From Candidatus Woesearchaeota archaeon (GTDB lineage Archaea > Nanobdellota > Nanobdellia > Woesearchaeales > 21-14-0-10-32-9): 64,000 nucleotides of DNA. The notes beneath the pieces were generated by a model, which saw only the letters and a list, made by a program, of their open reading frames with translations, ran no database searches and had not been told where the DNA came from. The position numbers and the translations under genes are program-made. This document shows, in pieces, positions 16,102 through 25,186 of the stretch. The DNA is taken from positions 21,420 to 85,419 of the forward strand of contig JAHKLZ010000025.1 in NCBI GenBank assembly GCA_020854775.1, read 5' to 3'. Each line of letters begins with the position of its first letter. Within the stretch, counting starts at the first letter, position 1.

Positions 16102-17114
16102 CAAAACTTCCTCTCAATAACATAATTTAATAATTTTTCTAATAAGAACCTAATCCTAGGATCTTGCTCTTTTATTAATTCAACAGTTTCTTCCTTTAAA
16201 TTATTTATGACTTTCCTAGTCTTATCAGCCACATCATATTTTTCATAAAGCTCCTTAATCTTAACAACTGATTCATCACTCAAATCAGAATAGTACTGAT
16301 TCAACAATAATAAGTCTTCGTCAGAAACACTTATCTCCAAAACTTTTCTAGGATAATGTTGCTTACCCGCCTTTATATCAGACGTATTAGACTTACCTAT
16401 TTCTTCAGCGCTTCTATCCAACTCTAACAAGTCATCAGTGAACTGAAACAAAATCCCTATGTTATCAGTTATTTTCTCCAAGTCCTCAGTGAAAGATTCC
16501 CCACTCAGAATATACGCGAGCTTAAAAGGTAACGTGATGGTGTACTTCGCAGTCTTAAACTTATAAATATTCATGACGTCATCATTAGTAACAATTTCTT
16601 TTTGAGAAAGAATAATCTCATTAAGCTCCGCGAAACCAGTTTTTACGAATTCCTCAGATAATTGCTTAGTAACATCTTTATTAACCCTTGACAAATTCAT
16701 ATAAGCAGAATAAGTACCAATTAAGCCAACGCATTGAGCAATACTCTGCGCGTCATGATCCAAATCCTTAGAATCAGGAATAAGCTCCTTAACTATTACG
16801 TGAATAGAAGGCTTACCCCTCCTAACATCGTCCTTATCAATAATATCATCAATAACTAATATGGATGAATGTAGAACTTCTAAGCTAGTCGCGGTTATTA
16901 ACGCGTCATCATTAACCTTACCTGTTAAGACATCATTAATTAAAATGATTAAAGAACCACGAATAAGCTTACCCCTAAGAGAATACTCCTTTAAGTAATC
17001 ATAAATCTTCAAGTCCTCAGTCCTAGTTATTAAAGAAGAATTCTTATCAAAAAAACTAATCATCTCATTTCTTAATAATTGATGATAACTTTGCAATTCT
17101 TTCAAATCATTCAC
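16101..17114 (-). CDS. polyprenyl (geranylgeranyl) diphosphate synthase
   Basis: 337 residues. The first Asp-rich motif is LVIDDIIDKDDVRRGKPSIH (DDxxD, about 93-112) and the second is FQFTDDLLELDRS (about 224-236). It condenses IPP with an allylic diphosphate, presumably giving GGPP for phytoene synthase and for archaeal lipids. The start is the GTG at 17114, overlapping the crtB stop by 8 bp and preceded by AGGGG. Chain length cannot be read confidently from the sequence. Mevalonate-pathway genes are not seen in this window. Confidence 0.85.
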   Translation of the reverse strand: MNDLKELQSYHQLLRNEMISFFDKNSSLITRTEDLKIYDYLKEYSLRGKLIRGSLIILINDVLTGKVNDDALITATSLEVLHSSILVIDDIIDKDDVRRGKPSIHVIVKELIPDSKDLDHDAQSIAQCVGLIGTYSAYMNLSRVNKDVTKQLSEEFVKTGFAELNEIILSQKEIVTNDDVMNIYKFKTAKYTITLPFKLAYILSGESFTEDLEKITDNIGILFQFTDDLLELDRSAEEIGKSNTSDIKAGKQHYPRKVLEISVSDEDLLLLNQYYSDLSDESVVKIKELYEKYDVADKTRKVINNLKEETVELIKEQDPRIRFLLEKLLNYVIERKF

Positions 17115-17934
17115 CCCTAAAATAATTAACTAATAACTTAAACATTATTAAATGTTTCCCAGGTTTTACTTGTTTTCTCAAAACAATCCTAGGATTCTTC
17201 TTAATCTTCTTAGCAGTCCAAACAAACATGTCTTGAGCAGTCATTATAGGAACTAAGCAATCACTACGAATATAACCAAAACCCTTCCTAGCACCAGAAT
17301 CTAACTCAAAGAATCTGTTTAACTGCGCTAACAAAAAAGAATCAAAAGCCTCCGCGTTTCGCTCATCATTAATAGTATCAAAATCAAGATTCTTCAAACC
17401 AGAAATCTTAGCTTCATCCAAAGGAAGATAAGACCTGTTCATCTTAGCATCTTGATTAATATCCCTAATGAAGTTTATGTACTGCATAGCTTTACCTAGA
17501 AGCATAGCGTGCTTATACGAAGACTTCTTCAAATTCATTATTTTAGCCATGAACAAACCAATAACCTCAGCGGAACCATAAATATAAGCATAAGTATCAA
17601 CCAAAGATTTACACTTAGTACGCTTCAAGTCAGACTCCATAGCACTAAGAAAAGCAACAACCCAAGACTCCCTGAACTTTTTATTATTATACAAATCAAC
17701 AAAGTCATCAATGACTTCGTAACCAGACTTCTTACCACGTAAAGCAAGCAAAGTCTTATTCTTAAAATCTAAGAATTCTTTTTTCTTCTGAGGCACACTA
17801 TCAACTAAGTCATCAGCAGTCCTAACGAATGCATAAAGCGTAAAAACATCTTTCCTAATACTCCTAGGAAAAAAAATACTACTAGTATAATACGTAGTGC
17901 TACCTTTCTTGAAAATATTATTTTTTGTACTCAT
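17107..17934 (-). CDS. crtB: phytoene synthase
   Basis: 275 residues. Squalene/phytoene synthase signatures: FFPRSIRKDVFTLYAFVRTA followed by DDLVD (first Asp-rich motif, about 36-41), and YINFIRDINQDAKMNRSYLP (second, about 155-174). It joins two GGPP molecules to phytoene. It overlaps crtI by 17 bp and the prenyl synthase by 8 bp, as expected for one tightly coupled mRNA. Confidence 0.9.
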   Translation of the reverse strand: MSTKNNIFKKGSTTYYTSSIFFPRSIRKDVFTLYAFVRTADDLVDSVPQKKKEFLDFKNKTLLALRGKKSGYEVIDDFVDLYNNKKFRESWVVAFLSAMESDLKRTKCKSLVDTYAYIYGSAEVIGLFMAKIMNLKKSSYKHAMLLGKAMQYINFIRDINQDAKMNRSYLPLDEAKISGLKNLDFDTINDERNAEAFDSFLLAQLNRFFELDSGARKGFGYIRSDCLVPIMTAQDMFVWTAKKIKKNPRIVLRKQVKPGKHLIMFKLLVNYFRGE

Positions 17935-19384
17935 TTTTTATCTTATTAGCTAAAATCTGCGAACTAATAATCACCATAGGCACACCTATACCCGGATGAT
18001 TATAATGACCCGTGTAAAACAAATTCTTAACTTTTTTACTCTTCATACTCGGCCTAAAAATAGCTGTTTGAAACAAAGTATGACTAAGACCAAGAGCAGA
18101 ACCCTTAAAAGAATTATACCTTGATTTAAAATCAGAATGAGAAAAAATCTTTATTACATCTATGTGCTTAATAATCTTAGTCTTAAGCGTTTCCTCTAAG
18201 TGCATCAATATCTTATCTTTGTACATATTCCTTATTTCCTCAGAATCCCTAAGACCCGGAGCAACAGGCACCAAAACAAATAAGTTCTCCTTATCCTTAG
18301 GAGCAACAGACTTATCAGTTTTAGAAGGACAACAAACATAATAAGACGGCGCATCAGGCCACTTCTTTTCTTTAAATAATTGATTAAAATGATGCATCCA
18401 ATCATTTTCTAAAAACAAATTATGATGCTCCAACCCCCTAATCTTCTTATTAATACCAAGGTACATTATGAACGCGGAAGGAGCCACAACTCTATTAGAC
18501 CAATACTTCTTAGAATAAGACCTGTACTTCTCATCTAATAAATAATTCTCAGTGAACCAATAATCAGCGTTACTAATAACTAAATCCGCGCTGTAAGAAT
18601 CCACGTTAGTAACAACCTTCTTTATTACACCTTTATCCACGACTAATCTCTGAACAGGTTCATTAAGCTTATACTTAACCCCTAATTTCTTACTAATATC
18701 ATAAATAGATAACGCGACAGCATTAAGACCTCCTTCAGGATAAAACACGCCCATGTTGAAATCAATATGACTCATAATGCTGTAAAGAGCAGGAGTATTC
18801 TTAGGCGCGCCACCCAAGAAAACCATGGTGTACTCCAAGATTTTTTTTATTTTATCAGACTCAAAATTATTACTAACGTACTTATCAAGATTCTGAAAAA
18901 CATTAAGCTTAGTACCCTGAACTAATAATTTGAAACTAAAAAAATCAGACAACTTATTGTATTCACGGTAAATAAATTCACGCATAGCAGTATCATATTG
19001 ATACTTAGCTCTTTCCAAGTACTTTTTGAGTTTCTCCGCGCTACCTTTCTCCAAGGATTCGAACAAAGCATAAGTTTCCTCGATGTTAGGCGTTACTTCT
19101 AATTCTGAGTCATGAAAAAATATTTTGTAACTAGGATTTAACAATTTAAGATTAAGCTCCTTATTAGGAGATGTGCCAAGCTCAGCATAAAACTTCTCAA
19201 ATACGTCAGGCATCAAGTACCAAGAAGGACCCGCGTCGAACCTGAACTTCTTCTCAACGAACATAGAAGCCCTACCCCCTACTTGTTCGTTCTTTTCAAA
19301 AACCGTTACTTCATGACCTTGCTTAGCTAGAAGCGCAGCCGCGGATAAACCACCAAAACCAGAACCTATAATTATTATCTTCAT
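17918..19384 (-). CDS. crtI: phytoene desaturase, CrtI type
   Basis: 488 residues. The N-terminal FAD fold has GSGFGGLSAAALLAKQGHEV (about 7-26) and then EKNEQVGGRA. A conserved RFDAGPSWYLMPDVFE follows, and the C-terminal flavin-binding signature YTGHYNHPGIGVPMVIISSQ. It desaturates phytoene stepwise, probably to lycopene. The ATG at 19384 (TTGATG context) follows an AGGTG site and lies 8 bp after the Fur-like gene, so that regulator and the pigment genes share a transcript. Confidence 0.92.
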   Translation of the reverse strand: MKIIIIGSGFGGLSAAALLAKQGHEVTVFEKNEQVGGRASMFVEKKFRFDAGPSWYLMPDVFEKFYAELGTSPNKELNLKLLNPSYKIFFHDSELEVTPNIEETYALFESLEKGSAEKLKKYLERAKYQYDTAMREFIYREYNKLSDFFSFKLLVQGTKLNVFQNLDKYVSNNFESDKIKKILEYTMVFLGGAPKNTPALYSIMSHIDFNMGVFYPEGGLNAVALSIYDISKKLGVKYKLNEPVQRLVVDKGVIKKVVTNVDSYSADLVISNADYWFTENYLLDEKYRSYSKKYWSNRVVAPSAFIMYLGINKKIRGLEHHNLFLENDWMHHFNQLFKEKKWPDAPSYYVCCPSKTDKSVAPKDKENLFVLVPVAPGLRDSEEIRNMYKDKILMHLEETLKTKIIKHIDVIKIFSHSDFKSRYNSFKGSALGLSHTLFQTAIFRPSMKSKKVKNLFYTGHYNHPGIGVPMVIISSQILANKIKNEYKK

Positions 19385-19392
19385 CAAAACAC

Positions 19393-19764
19393 CTACTTAA
19401 CGCACTTATCACAAATACCTTTAACCTCTAATTGAAAACTATTAATAGAACCAGGAATCTTATCCTTTAAGAAATCAATATTATCAATCTCGAAATGAAT
19501 AACCTTGCCTGTTTCTTCACAAACAAAATGACAATGACTCTTCTTACCACGAGAATAAACTTTTTTCCGGTCACAAATATAAGAAATAAGCTCCTTGTTT
19601 TTTTCAGCTTCGTTTAAGAATCGATAAATAGTAGCCACTCCAATACTTTCATCTATTTCTTTAACCCTTAAAAATAAGTCTTCAGCACTAAAAAAAGAAT
19701 TAATACTGCTTAGTTCTTGTTTAATTAATTCTTTTTGCTTAGTATTCCTATTCTTACGAGGCAT
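19393..19764 (-). CDS. Fur-family metalloregulator
   Basis: 123 residues. A winged helix (FSAEDLFLRVKEIDESIGVA followed by TIYRFLNEAE, the conserved T-[IV]-Y-R recognition helix) precedes a metal domain with HCHFVCEETGKVIHFE and a C-terminal zinc pair (GICDKCVK, Cys-x2-Cys). Only one CxxC is present; the usual second pair is reduced. It is the first gene of the carotenoid operon, so it probably controls its own mRNA and the pigment genes in response to metal or peroxide. A TTTTAAATAA box ending about 26 nt upstream implies a leaderless transcript. Confidence 0.8.
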   Translation of the reverse strand: MPRKNRNTKQKELIKQELSSINSFFSAEDLFLRVKEIDESIGVATIYRFLNEAEKNKELISYICDRKKVYSRGKKSHCHFVCEETGKVIHFEIDNIDFLKDKIPGSINSFQLEVKGICDKCVK

Positions 19765-19780
19765 ACTATTTAAGAAAAAC

Positions 19781-19847
19781 TAATTATTTAAAATACTTAT
19801 TAAAAAATGAGTAACATTTAAATAATGAATCCGCAAAGAAAAGAAAC
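19781..19847. promoter_or_regulatory. divergent promoters: Fur/carotenoid operon and tpiA
   Basis: In this short divergent gap the minus strand has TATTTTAAATAATT about 26-35 nt before the Fur-like ATG, and the plus strand has ACATTTAAATAATG about 24-32 nt before the tpiA ATG. Both fit archaeal TATA spacing for leaderless starts. The two boxes nearly touch, so a regulator bound here could affect both genes. Confidence 0.55.
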
Positions 19848-20510
19848 ATGGAAGACGTACTAATAATAAACTTCAAGACTTACAAAGAAAGCACAGGAAG
19901 AAACGCACTAAGAATAGTTAGAGCCGCAGAGAAAGCTTTAACAAAGAAAAAAGGAAAAATAATACTAGTTCCACAAACAGTTGATTTAAGACTAGTAAAA
20001 AAATCAACGAAGATACCTGTTTTTGCACAACACACCGATTTAGAAGAACAAGGAGGACACACAGGGAGCACGAACATAGACGCAATAAAAGAAGCAGGAG
20101 CTAAAGGAATACTAATAAATCACTCAGAGAAAAGACTCTCAATGAAAAGAATAGAACAAACAGTTAAGCTATGTAAAAAAAAGAAACTTCTAAGCTTAGT
20201 ATGCACGAAGAACTTAGCAGAAACCAAGAAAGTATTAAAATTCAAACCTGACTACGTAGCCGTAGAACCACCTGAATTAATAGGAGGAACAACTTCTATA
20301 AGCGAAGCCAAACCAAAACTAATACAAGAAGCATCTAAGACCTCAAACAAAATAAGAATACTTTGCGGAGCAGGAATACACTTAGAAGAAGACGTCAGAA
20401 TAGCCAAACAATTAGGAGCGAACGGAGTACTAGTAGCGTCAGGAGTGATAAAAGCAAAAAACGTAGAAAAAGAAATCATTAGCTTACTAAAAGGATTTAA
20501 CAAAAAATAA
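19848..20510 (+). CDS. tpiA: triosephosphate isomerase
   Basis: 220 residues, the short archaeal form. Catalytic landmarks: NFKTYKES (Asn/Lys, about 8-15), the catalytic His in INHSEKR (about 90-96), the catalytic Glu in YVAVEPPELIGG (about 138), and the phosphate loop ILCGAGI...GVLVASGV. It interconverts DHAP and glyceraldehyde 3-phosphate in glycolysis or gluconeogenesis. Single gene on its own promoter. Confidence 0.95.
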   Translation: MEDVLIINFKTYKESTGRNALRIVRAAEKALTKKKGKIILVPQTVDLRLVKKSTKIPVFAQHTDLEEQGGHTGSTNIDAIKEAGAKGILINHSEKRLSMKRIEQTVKLCKKKKLLSLVCTKNLAETKKVLKFKPDYVAVEPPELIGGTTSISEAKPKLIQEASKTSNKIRILCGAGIHLEEDVRIAKQLGANGVLVASGVIKAKNVEKEIISLLKGFNKK

Positions 20511-20523
20511 AAAAAATAAGAAT

Positions 20524-21048
20524 TTATTTGTTTATGTACAACAATTTCTTATTATCATGCAAGTTCCAATGAGAACCGTTATAATGCTTAACTTCTAAAG
20601 TAACTGAGTGCTGACCCTTAGGTAAATCCTTAACAGGCACAATAACGAACACAGCGGCTTTATCCCTGCGAGCAATCGTGAAATTCTCCTCGTTCATGTA
20701 CGAATGCAAAATATTCTCATCTACTAAATCATCATTACCACTTACGCTCATAGTGAAGTTCCTAGGCGTGTTGTAAATATTATGAATACCCACACCGAAA
20801 ATAACAGAGTCCTCACCCTTACCAGGAGTTAAAGGATTCCTATGAATATAAATAGGATCATTAGACACAAAAGCATTAATTAACTCTTGCTCCATCATCG
20901 CGTCAACTTCCCCACTAATCTGATTAGTCCTAAAAATCAAGTTACCAAACAAAGCAATACCCGCCATTAACATCAAAGCAGCAATAATAATACCTACTAA
21001 AGTACTAATAGCTATTTCCATACCTTTCTTGTTACGAATCATTTTCAT
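20524..21048 (-). CDS. archaeal pilin-like protein with class III signal peptide
   Basis: About 174 residues. The N-terminus MIRNKKGMEIAISTLVGIII is a basic head, KKG cleavage site and hydrophobic helix, the substrate pattern for archaeal prepilin peptidase. A beta-rich ectodomain with a CARDB/Ig-like feel follows (GVGIHNIYNTPRNFTMSVSG; GQHSVTLEVKHYNGSHW). GGGTGTT lies upstream of the ATG at 21048. It is the last of three genes in a pilin operon with 21341..21823 and 21088..21327. Confidence 0.75.
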   Translation of the reverse strand: MKMIRNKKGMEIAISTLVGIIIAALMLMAGIALFGNLIFRTNQISGEVDAMMEQELINAFVSNDPIYIHRNPLTPGKGEDSVIFGVGIHNIYNTPRNFTMSVSGNDDLVDENILHSYMNEENFTIARRDKAAVFVIVPVKDLPKGQHSVTLEVKHYNGSHWNLHDNKKLLYINK

Positions 21049-21087
21049 CAATCAAACACCCTAAAAAAAAAGAAAAAATTAGGAAAA

Positions 21088-21327
21088 TCATAATTTCCTA
21101 AAATCAAAATGCCTAAGCATGATAGACGTGAACATCAACAAAATCGTGACACCCACCAACAAAATCAAAGCGCCTAAGCCCCATTCAACGTTCTTATTCA
21201 ACAACAAAAAAATACCCGCGACTATACTAATAGTACCAAGCCACAAGTACTTATCAATTATTAACTTGAACAAAGCAAACTCTTCATCATGCGTTAAACT
21301 CAACTTATTCTTTCTTTTCTTAAACAT
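21088..21327 (-). CDS. small two-helix membrane protein in pilin operon
   Basis: 79 residues with two hydrophobic segments (KYLWLGTISIVAGIFLLL and GLGALILLVGVTILLMFTSI) and a basic N-terminus (FKKRKNK). No family recognised. GAGGTGA precedes the ATG. It lies between two pilin-like genes on the same strand, so it may help assemble or anchor them. Confidence 0.6.
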   Translation of the reverse strand: MFKKRKNKLSLTHDEEFALFKLIIDKYLWLGTISIVAGIFLLLNKNVEWGLGALILLVGVTILLMFTSIMLRHFDFRKL

Positions 21328-21340
21328 ACTAATTCACCTC

Positions 21341-21823
21341 TTAGTTCTGAACAATCATAATGAACTGACTTTGAACATCAGAACCCTTCATTGACAAAGT
21401 ACAAACATAATGACCCGGATCAGTTGCAGAAATTATTGCTTCAAAAGTACCTATAGCACCTGAACCTATCTTTTGTTCACCTACCAACAAATCAACACCC
21501 CCATTAGAACCCGCACCATTATCACAATCAACATCCGGTTCAAACTCAGCTTCAGCATCTTTATTATAATAACCTATACCTATTCTTACTTTATCCGCAG
21601 GTTTAATTCTTAATTCATTCCCAGAAGAAAGAACTAAAGGATTAGTCCTTGAAGGCTCAACCCTGAAATCTACGATGTCAAAAGCACCCATCAAGCTCTC
21701 ATCACCCTTAGCAAAGAAACCTCTAATAAAAGCGATTGCTGCACCTATAATAACAATAGCAATAACCAACATAACAACAGTACTAATACCTAGTTCCATC
21801 GCTCCTTTTTTTCTAAAACCCAT
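21341..21823 (-). CDS. archaeal pilin-like protein with class III signal peptide
   Basis: 160 residues. MGFRKKGAMELGISTVVMLV shows the KKG|AMELGIS cleavage motif and hydrophobic helix. The ectodomain is beta-rich, with a Cys pair likely to form a disulfide (VDCDNG and HYVCTLSM) and a C-terminal Ig-like strand pattern (SATDPGHYVCTLSMKG). AGAGGTG lies just upstream. First gene of the three-gene operon. Confidence 0.75.
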   Translation of the reverse strand: MGFRKKGAMELGISTVVMLVIAIVIIGAAIAFIRGFFAKGDESLMGAFDIVDFRVEPSRTNPLVLSSGNELRIKPADKVRIGIGYYNKDAEAEFEPDVDCDNGAGSNGGVDLLVGEQKIGSGAIGTFEAIISATDPGHYVCTLSMKGSDVQSQFIMIVQN

Positions 21824-21922
21824 ATTTTACACCTCTAAATCTTTTTTTTAATCGAATAGACTAAAACACTCGTTAAGAAACTATTAAGATTTTCATTTAA
21901 ATAATTTTCTATAAATTCAACA

Positions 21923-22507
21923 CTATTGAAACCGCTTCTTAATCTCTAAGCCGAATTTTTTAAGCAAAAAATTATTTCTTTTAAGCTTATCATTAGCTTT
22001 GCTAAACAATAAGTCTAAGTGATTATCAGAAACTAATAAGACTTTGTTCTCAGAAATAGGACAATCAATTTTTTCATTAAAAATAATTTCAACCATTACT
22101 CTCCTACTAATACCTATTATTCCAGAATGCTTAAAACCTAAGTCTCGACACAAGTTTAAAAGAGCAGAAGCTGATTCGATGTTTCTGCAAGCAACATGAA
22201 AAATAGGCGCTTCTTGTCTGAACCAAACCGTGTCTAAAGGAACAACTTTTAATTCATCACTAATTTCTTTCTTAGTTACTTCCCCGTGCTTAACGAATAA
22301 CCAACCAGAATCAAACTTTTTTTTACTCTTAGCTTCTCTAAACAAAGAAATTCTTCCCGAACAAGAACTCGTAGTGTAAAAATCCTTAGAATCATTAAGA
22401 GCAGTAATGACTGGTTTAGCATCTTCATCAACGTTTCCTTTTCGGGATTTATCTTCTTTTTCTAATTTCTTAATAATTGAAGATTTAGACCTGTCAAAGT
22501 ACTCCAT
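21923..22507 (-). CDS. taw3: tRNA-Phe wybutosine-pathway methyltransferase Taw3
   Basis: 194 residues. TYW3/Taw3 hallmarks: an N-terminal FDRSKSSIIKKLEKEDKSRK with GNVDE, then the diagnostic YTTSSCSGRISLF, GWLFVKHGE, WFRQEAPIFHVACRN and GFKHSGIIGISRRVMVEI. It N4-methylates the wyosine base at position 37 of tRNA-Phe, using SAM. AAGGTG precedes the ATG, and the CRM-domain gene lies 9 bp upstream in the same operon. Confidence 0.88.
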   Translation of the reverse strand: MEYFDRSKSSIIKKLEKEDKSRKGNVDEDAKPVITALNDSKDFYTTSSCSGRISLFREAKSKKKFDSGWLFVKHGEVTKKEISDELKVVPLDTVWFRQEAPIFHVACRNIESASALLNLCRDLGFKHSGIIGISRRVMVEIIFNEKIDCPISENKVLLVSDNHLDLLFSKANDKLKRNNFLLKKFGLEIKKRFQ

Positions 22508-22516
22508 GATGACACC

Positions 22517-22762
22517 TTATTTTTTTATTCTTTTAAGAAATAAAACGTTACCAACTAATTTTTGTTCGACAGGAACACGTAATTCTTCAGTGATTAGCAG
22601 AGCTAATTCTTTTCTTGATTTTCCTTCTAAAGCATTCTTTAAGAATTTAATTTTGACAAGTTTATTATTAGCTAAGTTCTTCTTCGTGTTATCTATTAAT
22701 TGCGCAGAAACACCATTCTTACCTAGTTGAATAATTACTGCATTACTTTCTTGAACATTCAT
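22517..22762 (-). CDS. CRM-domain (YhbY-like) RNA-binding protein
   Basis: 81 residues from ATG 22762 (frame open to 22810). VIIQLGKNGVSAQLIDNTKK, NNKLVKIKFLKNALEGKSRK and EQKLVGNVLFLKRIKK reproduce the CRM fold: the GKxG loop, the lVKvk strand and the final viGnvlvLyR-like strand. Such small proteins bind ribosomal precursor RNA. Its start is supported by a TTTTATTAAT box about 26-34 nt upstream. Co-transcribed with taw3. Confidence 0.75.
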   Translation of the reverse strand: MNVQESNAVIIQLGKNGVSAQLIDNTKKNLANNKLVKIKFLKNALEGKSRKELALLITEELRVPVEQKLVGNVLFLKRIKK

Positions 22763-22876
22763 GAACTTAAGAAATAAAGATTCATTAATAAAACCTACGA
22801 AAAACAACAAAAAAAGTGTTCACTTTACAGTAATTAAAAAAGTAATATTTATATATTGTTTTTTGTTCCCAAAAAT

Positions 22877-23332
22877 ATGAGCGACGAATTAGAATCTTTA
22901 ATAAATAAGAATCTTATGCAAGAACTATATAGCATCAGACATTTCTTAGAAAAATACGAGCCTTATTTTCCTCTTCATAAATGCATAAAAACATCTTTCT
23001 TAGTAAGTCATTTAACAGGCTTAGAAACAAGTTCAGGATTCTGGATTCCTAAACACAGACAAAAAAATGATTGGGAATACAAAATGCATGAAGATCAATC
23101 ACACACTTGGAATTACGATCCTAGCAGCGAATTATACATTGATTTAACTCAAGACCAATTTAGTGAAACTTCTAAGAAAATAGTTATATTACCTCGAAAT
23201 AATCAAGTACTAAAAGAAATAAGTTCTGAAAACAAAAACAATCAATACTTTTTAACCGATAATGATTTTAGTAAATGGATAATTCTTGCTAGAAGACAAT
23301 ATCATCAAGAAGTTACAGTGAATCACTTCTAA
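22877..23332 (+). CDS. hypothetical protein with papain-like C/H/D pattern
   Basis: About 151 residues from ATG 22877; a TTTATATAT box lies about 25 nt upstream, so it is leaderless. A Cys at the start of a helix (LHKCIKTSFLVSHLTGLETS), a later His in QSHTWNYDP and an Asp in LYIDLTQDQF follow the order C, H, D with the phrase iDlTxdQF seen in small papain-fold proteins. Whether it cleaves peptides is inference only. No signal peptide. Confidence 0.5.
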   Translation: MSDELESLINKNLMQELYSIRHFLEKYEPYFPLHKCIKTSFLVSHLTGLETSSGFWIPKHRQKNDWEYKMHEDQSHTWNYDPSSELYIDLTQDQFSETSKKIVILPRNNQVLKEISSENKNNQYFLTDNDFSKWIILARRQYHQEVTVNHF

Positions 23333-23357
23333 AAAAATAAAAAAAAATAAAAAAAAG

Positions 23358-24944
23358 TTATTTTTTGAATACTGCTACTAATAACAATATTACTCCTACA
23401 AGTACAAGAACGATTAGCGCTGTTAATAAAACAACGTAGACATTGCTGTCTTTGTCAAAGATTGATGTTTTCTTTCCCGTAGCTTCAGAAATAGGAGTTC
23501 CTGGAACAACTACTTCTTGAACAGGAGGAACAACCACGACAGTATCTTCCTTTTCATCTTCTTTAACAGGTTCGCAAGATCTTACGTTAAACATCAATAT
23601 TTCTGTGCTAGTATCACTTGTGCTCGTCATCCTAGGATGAGCAATTAATTCCATGAAGTATTCTCCAGGAATCGCGTCTTTAGGCACGTCAAAGAACTTA
23701 GTTATTGTTCTTGAATCATCGTAATCAAGAACTATGTTTCTTTCCCATTCATTAATGTTAAGTTCAGGAACGTAGTATCTTACACCTGCAAGACTTAAAT
23801 CCCTAGTACCTATGTTTCTTAGATTCATAGAAACTCTTAGTCTTTCACCTGCACAAACAGATTCAGGAACTATTGCTATGTTGCTCATTAACAAATTATA
23901 AGATTTTGATTCAAGTCTTAATTCAAGAACCCAAACATCTGATAATAAGTCACCAGCTCTTGTTTCCCCTGTTACTCTTATTTCTAAGTCAAAAGGCGCA
24001 TCATCAGGATGAACATCAACAGGATCAATGTAAAAAGATATTGTTTGATCTTCTGTTCTTCCAGTTCTTATTCTTGATATAAAAGCTTCTTGACCGTCCG
24101 CATCAACTAAGTCATAGCTATAAATTTCTATTTCTACATCTCTTAATTCATTATCATTGTGTGTTGGTAAATTATTCCTAATAGATATTCTAAGTTCTAT
24201 CATGTCACCAAGATTAGCTTCTCTATCAATAGCGTAAGGTACAGAACTTGATAAGTAATTATCTCTTGAAATTGTTTCAAGTCTTCTTCCTTCAGCTCTT
24301 ACTTCTATTCTATCAATAGTCATTCCTTGAACACTCACAGTGAAAACACCTTCAACAGGATTAAAATCTGAAGGAGCGTCTTGTGGAAGTGCTGAGACTC
24401 TCACATTGTAAGAACCTAATTGAGAAATTGTCGGAGTCCAAATTAATTCATCATTCAAAAGAATCATTCCTTCAGGACCATCAATTAATTCGTAGTTGTA
24501 ACCTTCAACAGCCAAAGGATGACTGCTAGATGCTTGCAACTTAAATTTGTATTCTTTTTCAGGAATAGCTGAAACAGGTGCTGAACCTGTGTTTAAGCTG
24601 ATTGTGAATGCAGAATAAATAACTGTTAAGTCAAATTCTTCAACATCGTTGTTTGTAGCATTTGAAACTTCAACTCTTATGGTGTGAGTTCCTATGTCTG
24701 CTAATTTTGGAGTCCATGTTATTTTTCCATCGTTATTTATAGTCATACTCGCAGGATTATCAAGCAAAGTATAAGTTAGATCGCCTACGTTTTCATAACT
24801 AGTAAGTTCCACGTTTTGAGAGAATTCTACTCCTACGTGTGCGTCTTTTTCTTGTATTTCTTTTATTTCTAATGCTGAAGCTGCATAAACAGTCACCATT
24901 AATAATACAAGCGCTATTAATATTGTAAATAATTTTTTCTTCAT
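23358..24944 (-). CDS. large secreted, membrane-anchored Ig-like surface protein
   Basis: 528 residues. Signal peptide KKKLFTILIALVLLMVTVYA, then two putative Ig/cadherin-like (PIG-type) repeats, each ending in a W-T-P phrase (KITWTPKLADIGTHTIRVEV; ELIWTPTISQLGSYNVRVSA). Two more beta domains with CARDB-like character follow (AGERLRVSMNLRNIGTRDLS), then a Pro/Val-rich linker and a C-terminal membrane helix (YVVLLTALIVLVLVGVILLL). A cell-surface or adhesion role is inferred. It precedes a 240-bp gap with no clear gene. Confidence 0.75.
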   Translation of the reverse strand: MKKKLFTILIALVLLMVTVYAASALEIKEIQEKDAHVGVEFSQNVELTSYENVGDLTYTLLDNPASMTINNDGKITWTPKLADIGTHTIRVEVSNATNNDVEEFDLTVIYSAFTISLNTGSAPVSAIPEKEYKFKLQASSSHPLAVEGYNYELIDGPEGMILLNDELIWTPTISQLGSYNVRVSALPQDAPSDFNPVEGVFTVSVQGMTIDRIEVRAEGRRLETISRDNYLSSSVPYAIDREANLGDMIELRISIRNNLPTHNDNELRDVEIEIYSYDLVDADGQEAFISRIRTGRTEDQTISFYIDPVDVHPDDAPFDLEIRVTGETRAGDLLSDVWVLELRLESKSYNLLMSNIAIVPESVCAGERLRVSMNLRNIGTRDLSLAGVRYYVPELNINEWERNIVLDYDDSRTITKFFDVPKDAIPGEYFMELIAHPRMTSTSDTSTEILMFNVRSCEPVKEDEKEDTVVVVPPVQEVVVPGTPISEATGKKTSIFDKDSNVYVVLLTALIVLVLVGVILLLVAVFKK

Positions 24945-25186
24945 CTTTTATTACCCCCGTCGCGCAACATAATACTTTTTTTTGATTGTGTTCTAAAAAG
25001 ATCACAAATTGCTTTGTTATTACATGATAGTGAAAACTCCTTTATAAATTTTATGGTGAGTTCTATTCTTTTAATAATAAAAAAAACAAAAATAGTAACA
25101 TTTATATATTCTAGTGATGTTATGTGTATACTAGGGGCAATTATCTTGCTTTCTGGTTTTTTTATCAAAATAGGTGAAACAAAAAA

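Noticed and set aside
24941..25168. 75-codon minus-strand frame between the Ig-like protein and 25187
   Set aside because: No ribosome-binding site, overlaps the start of the surface protein, and composition is random-like.
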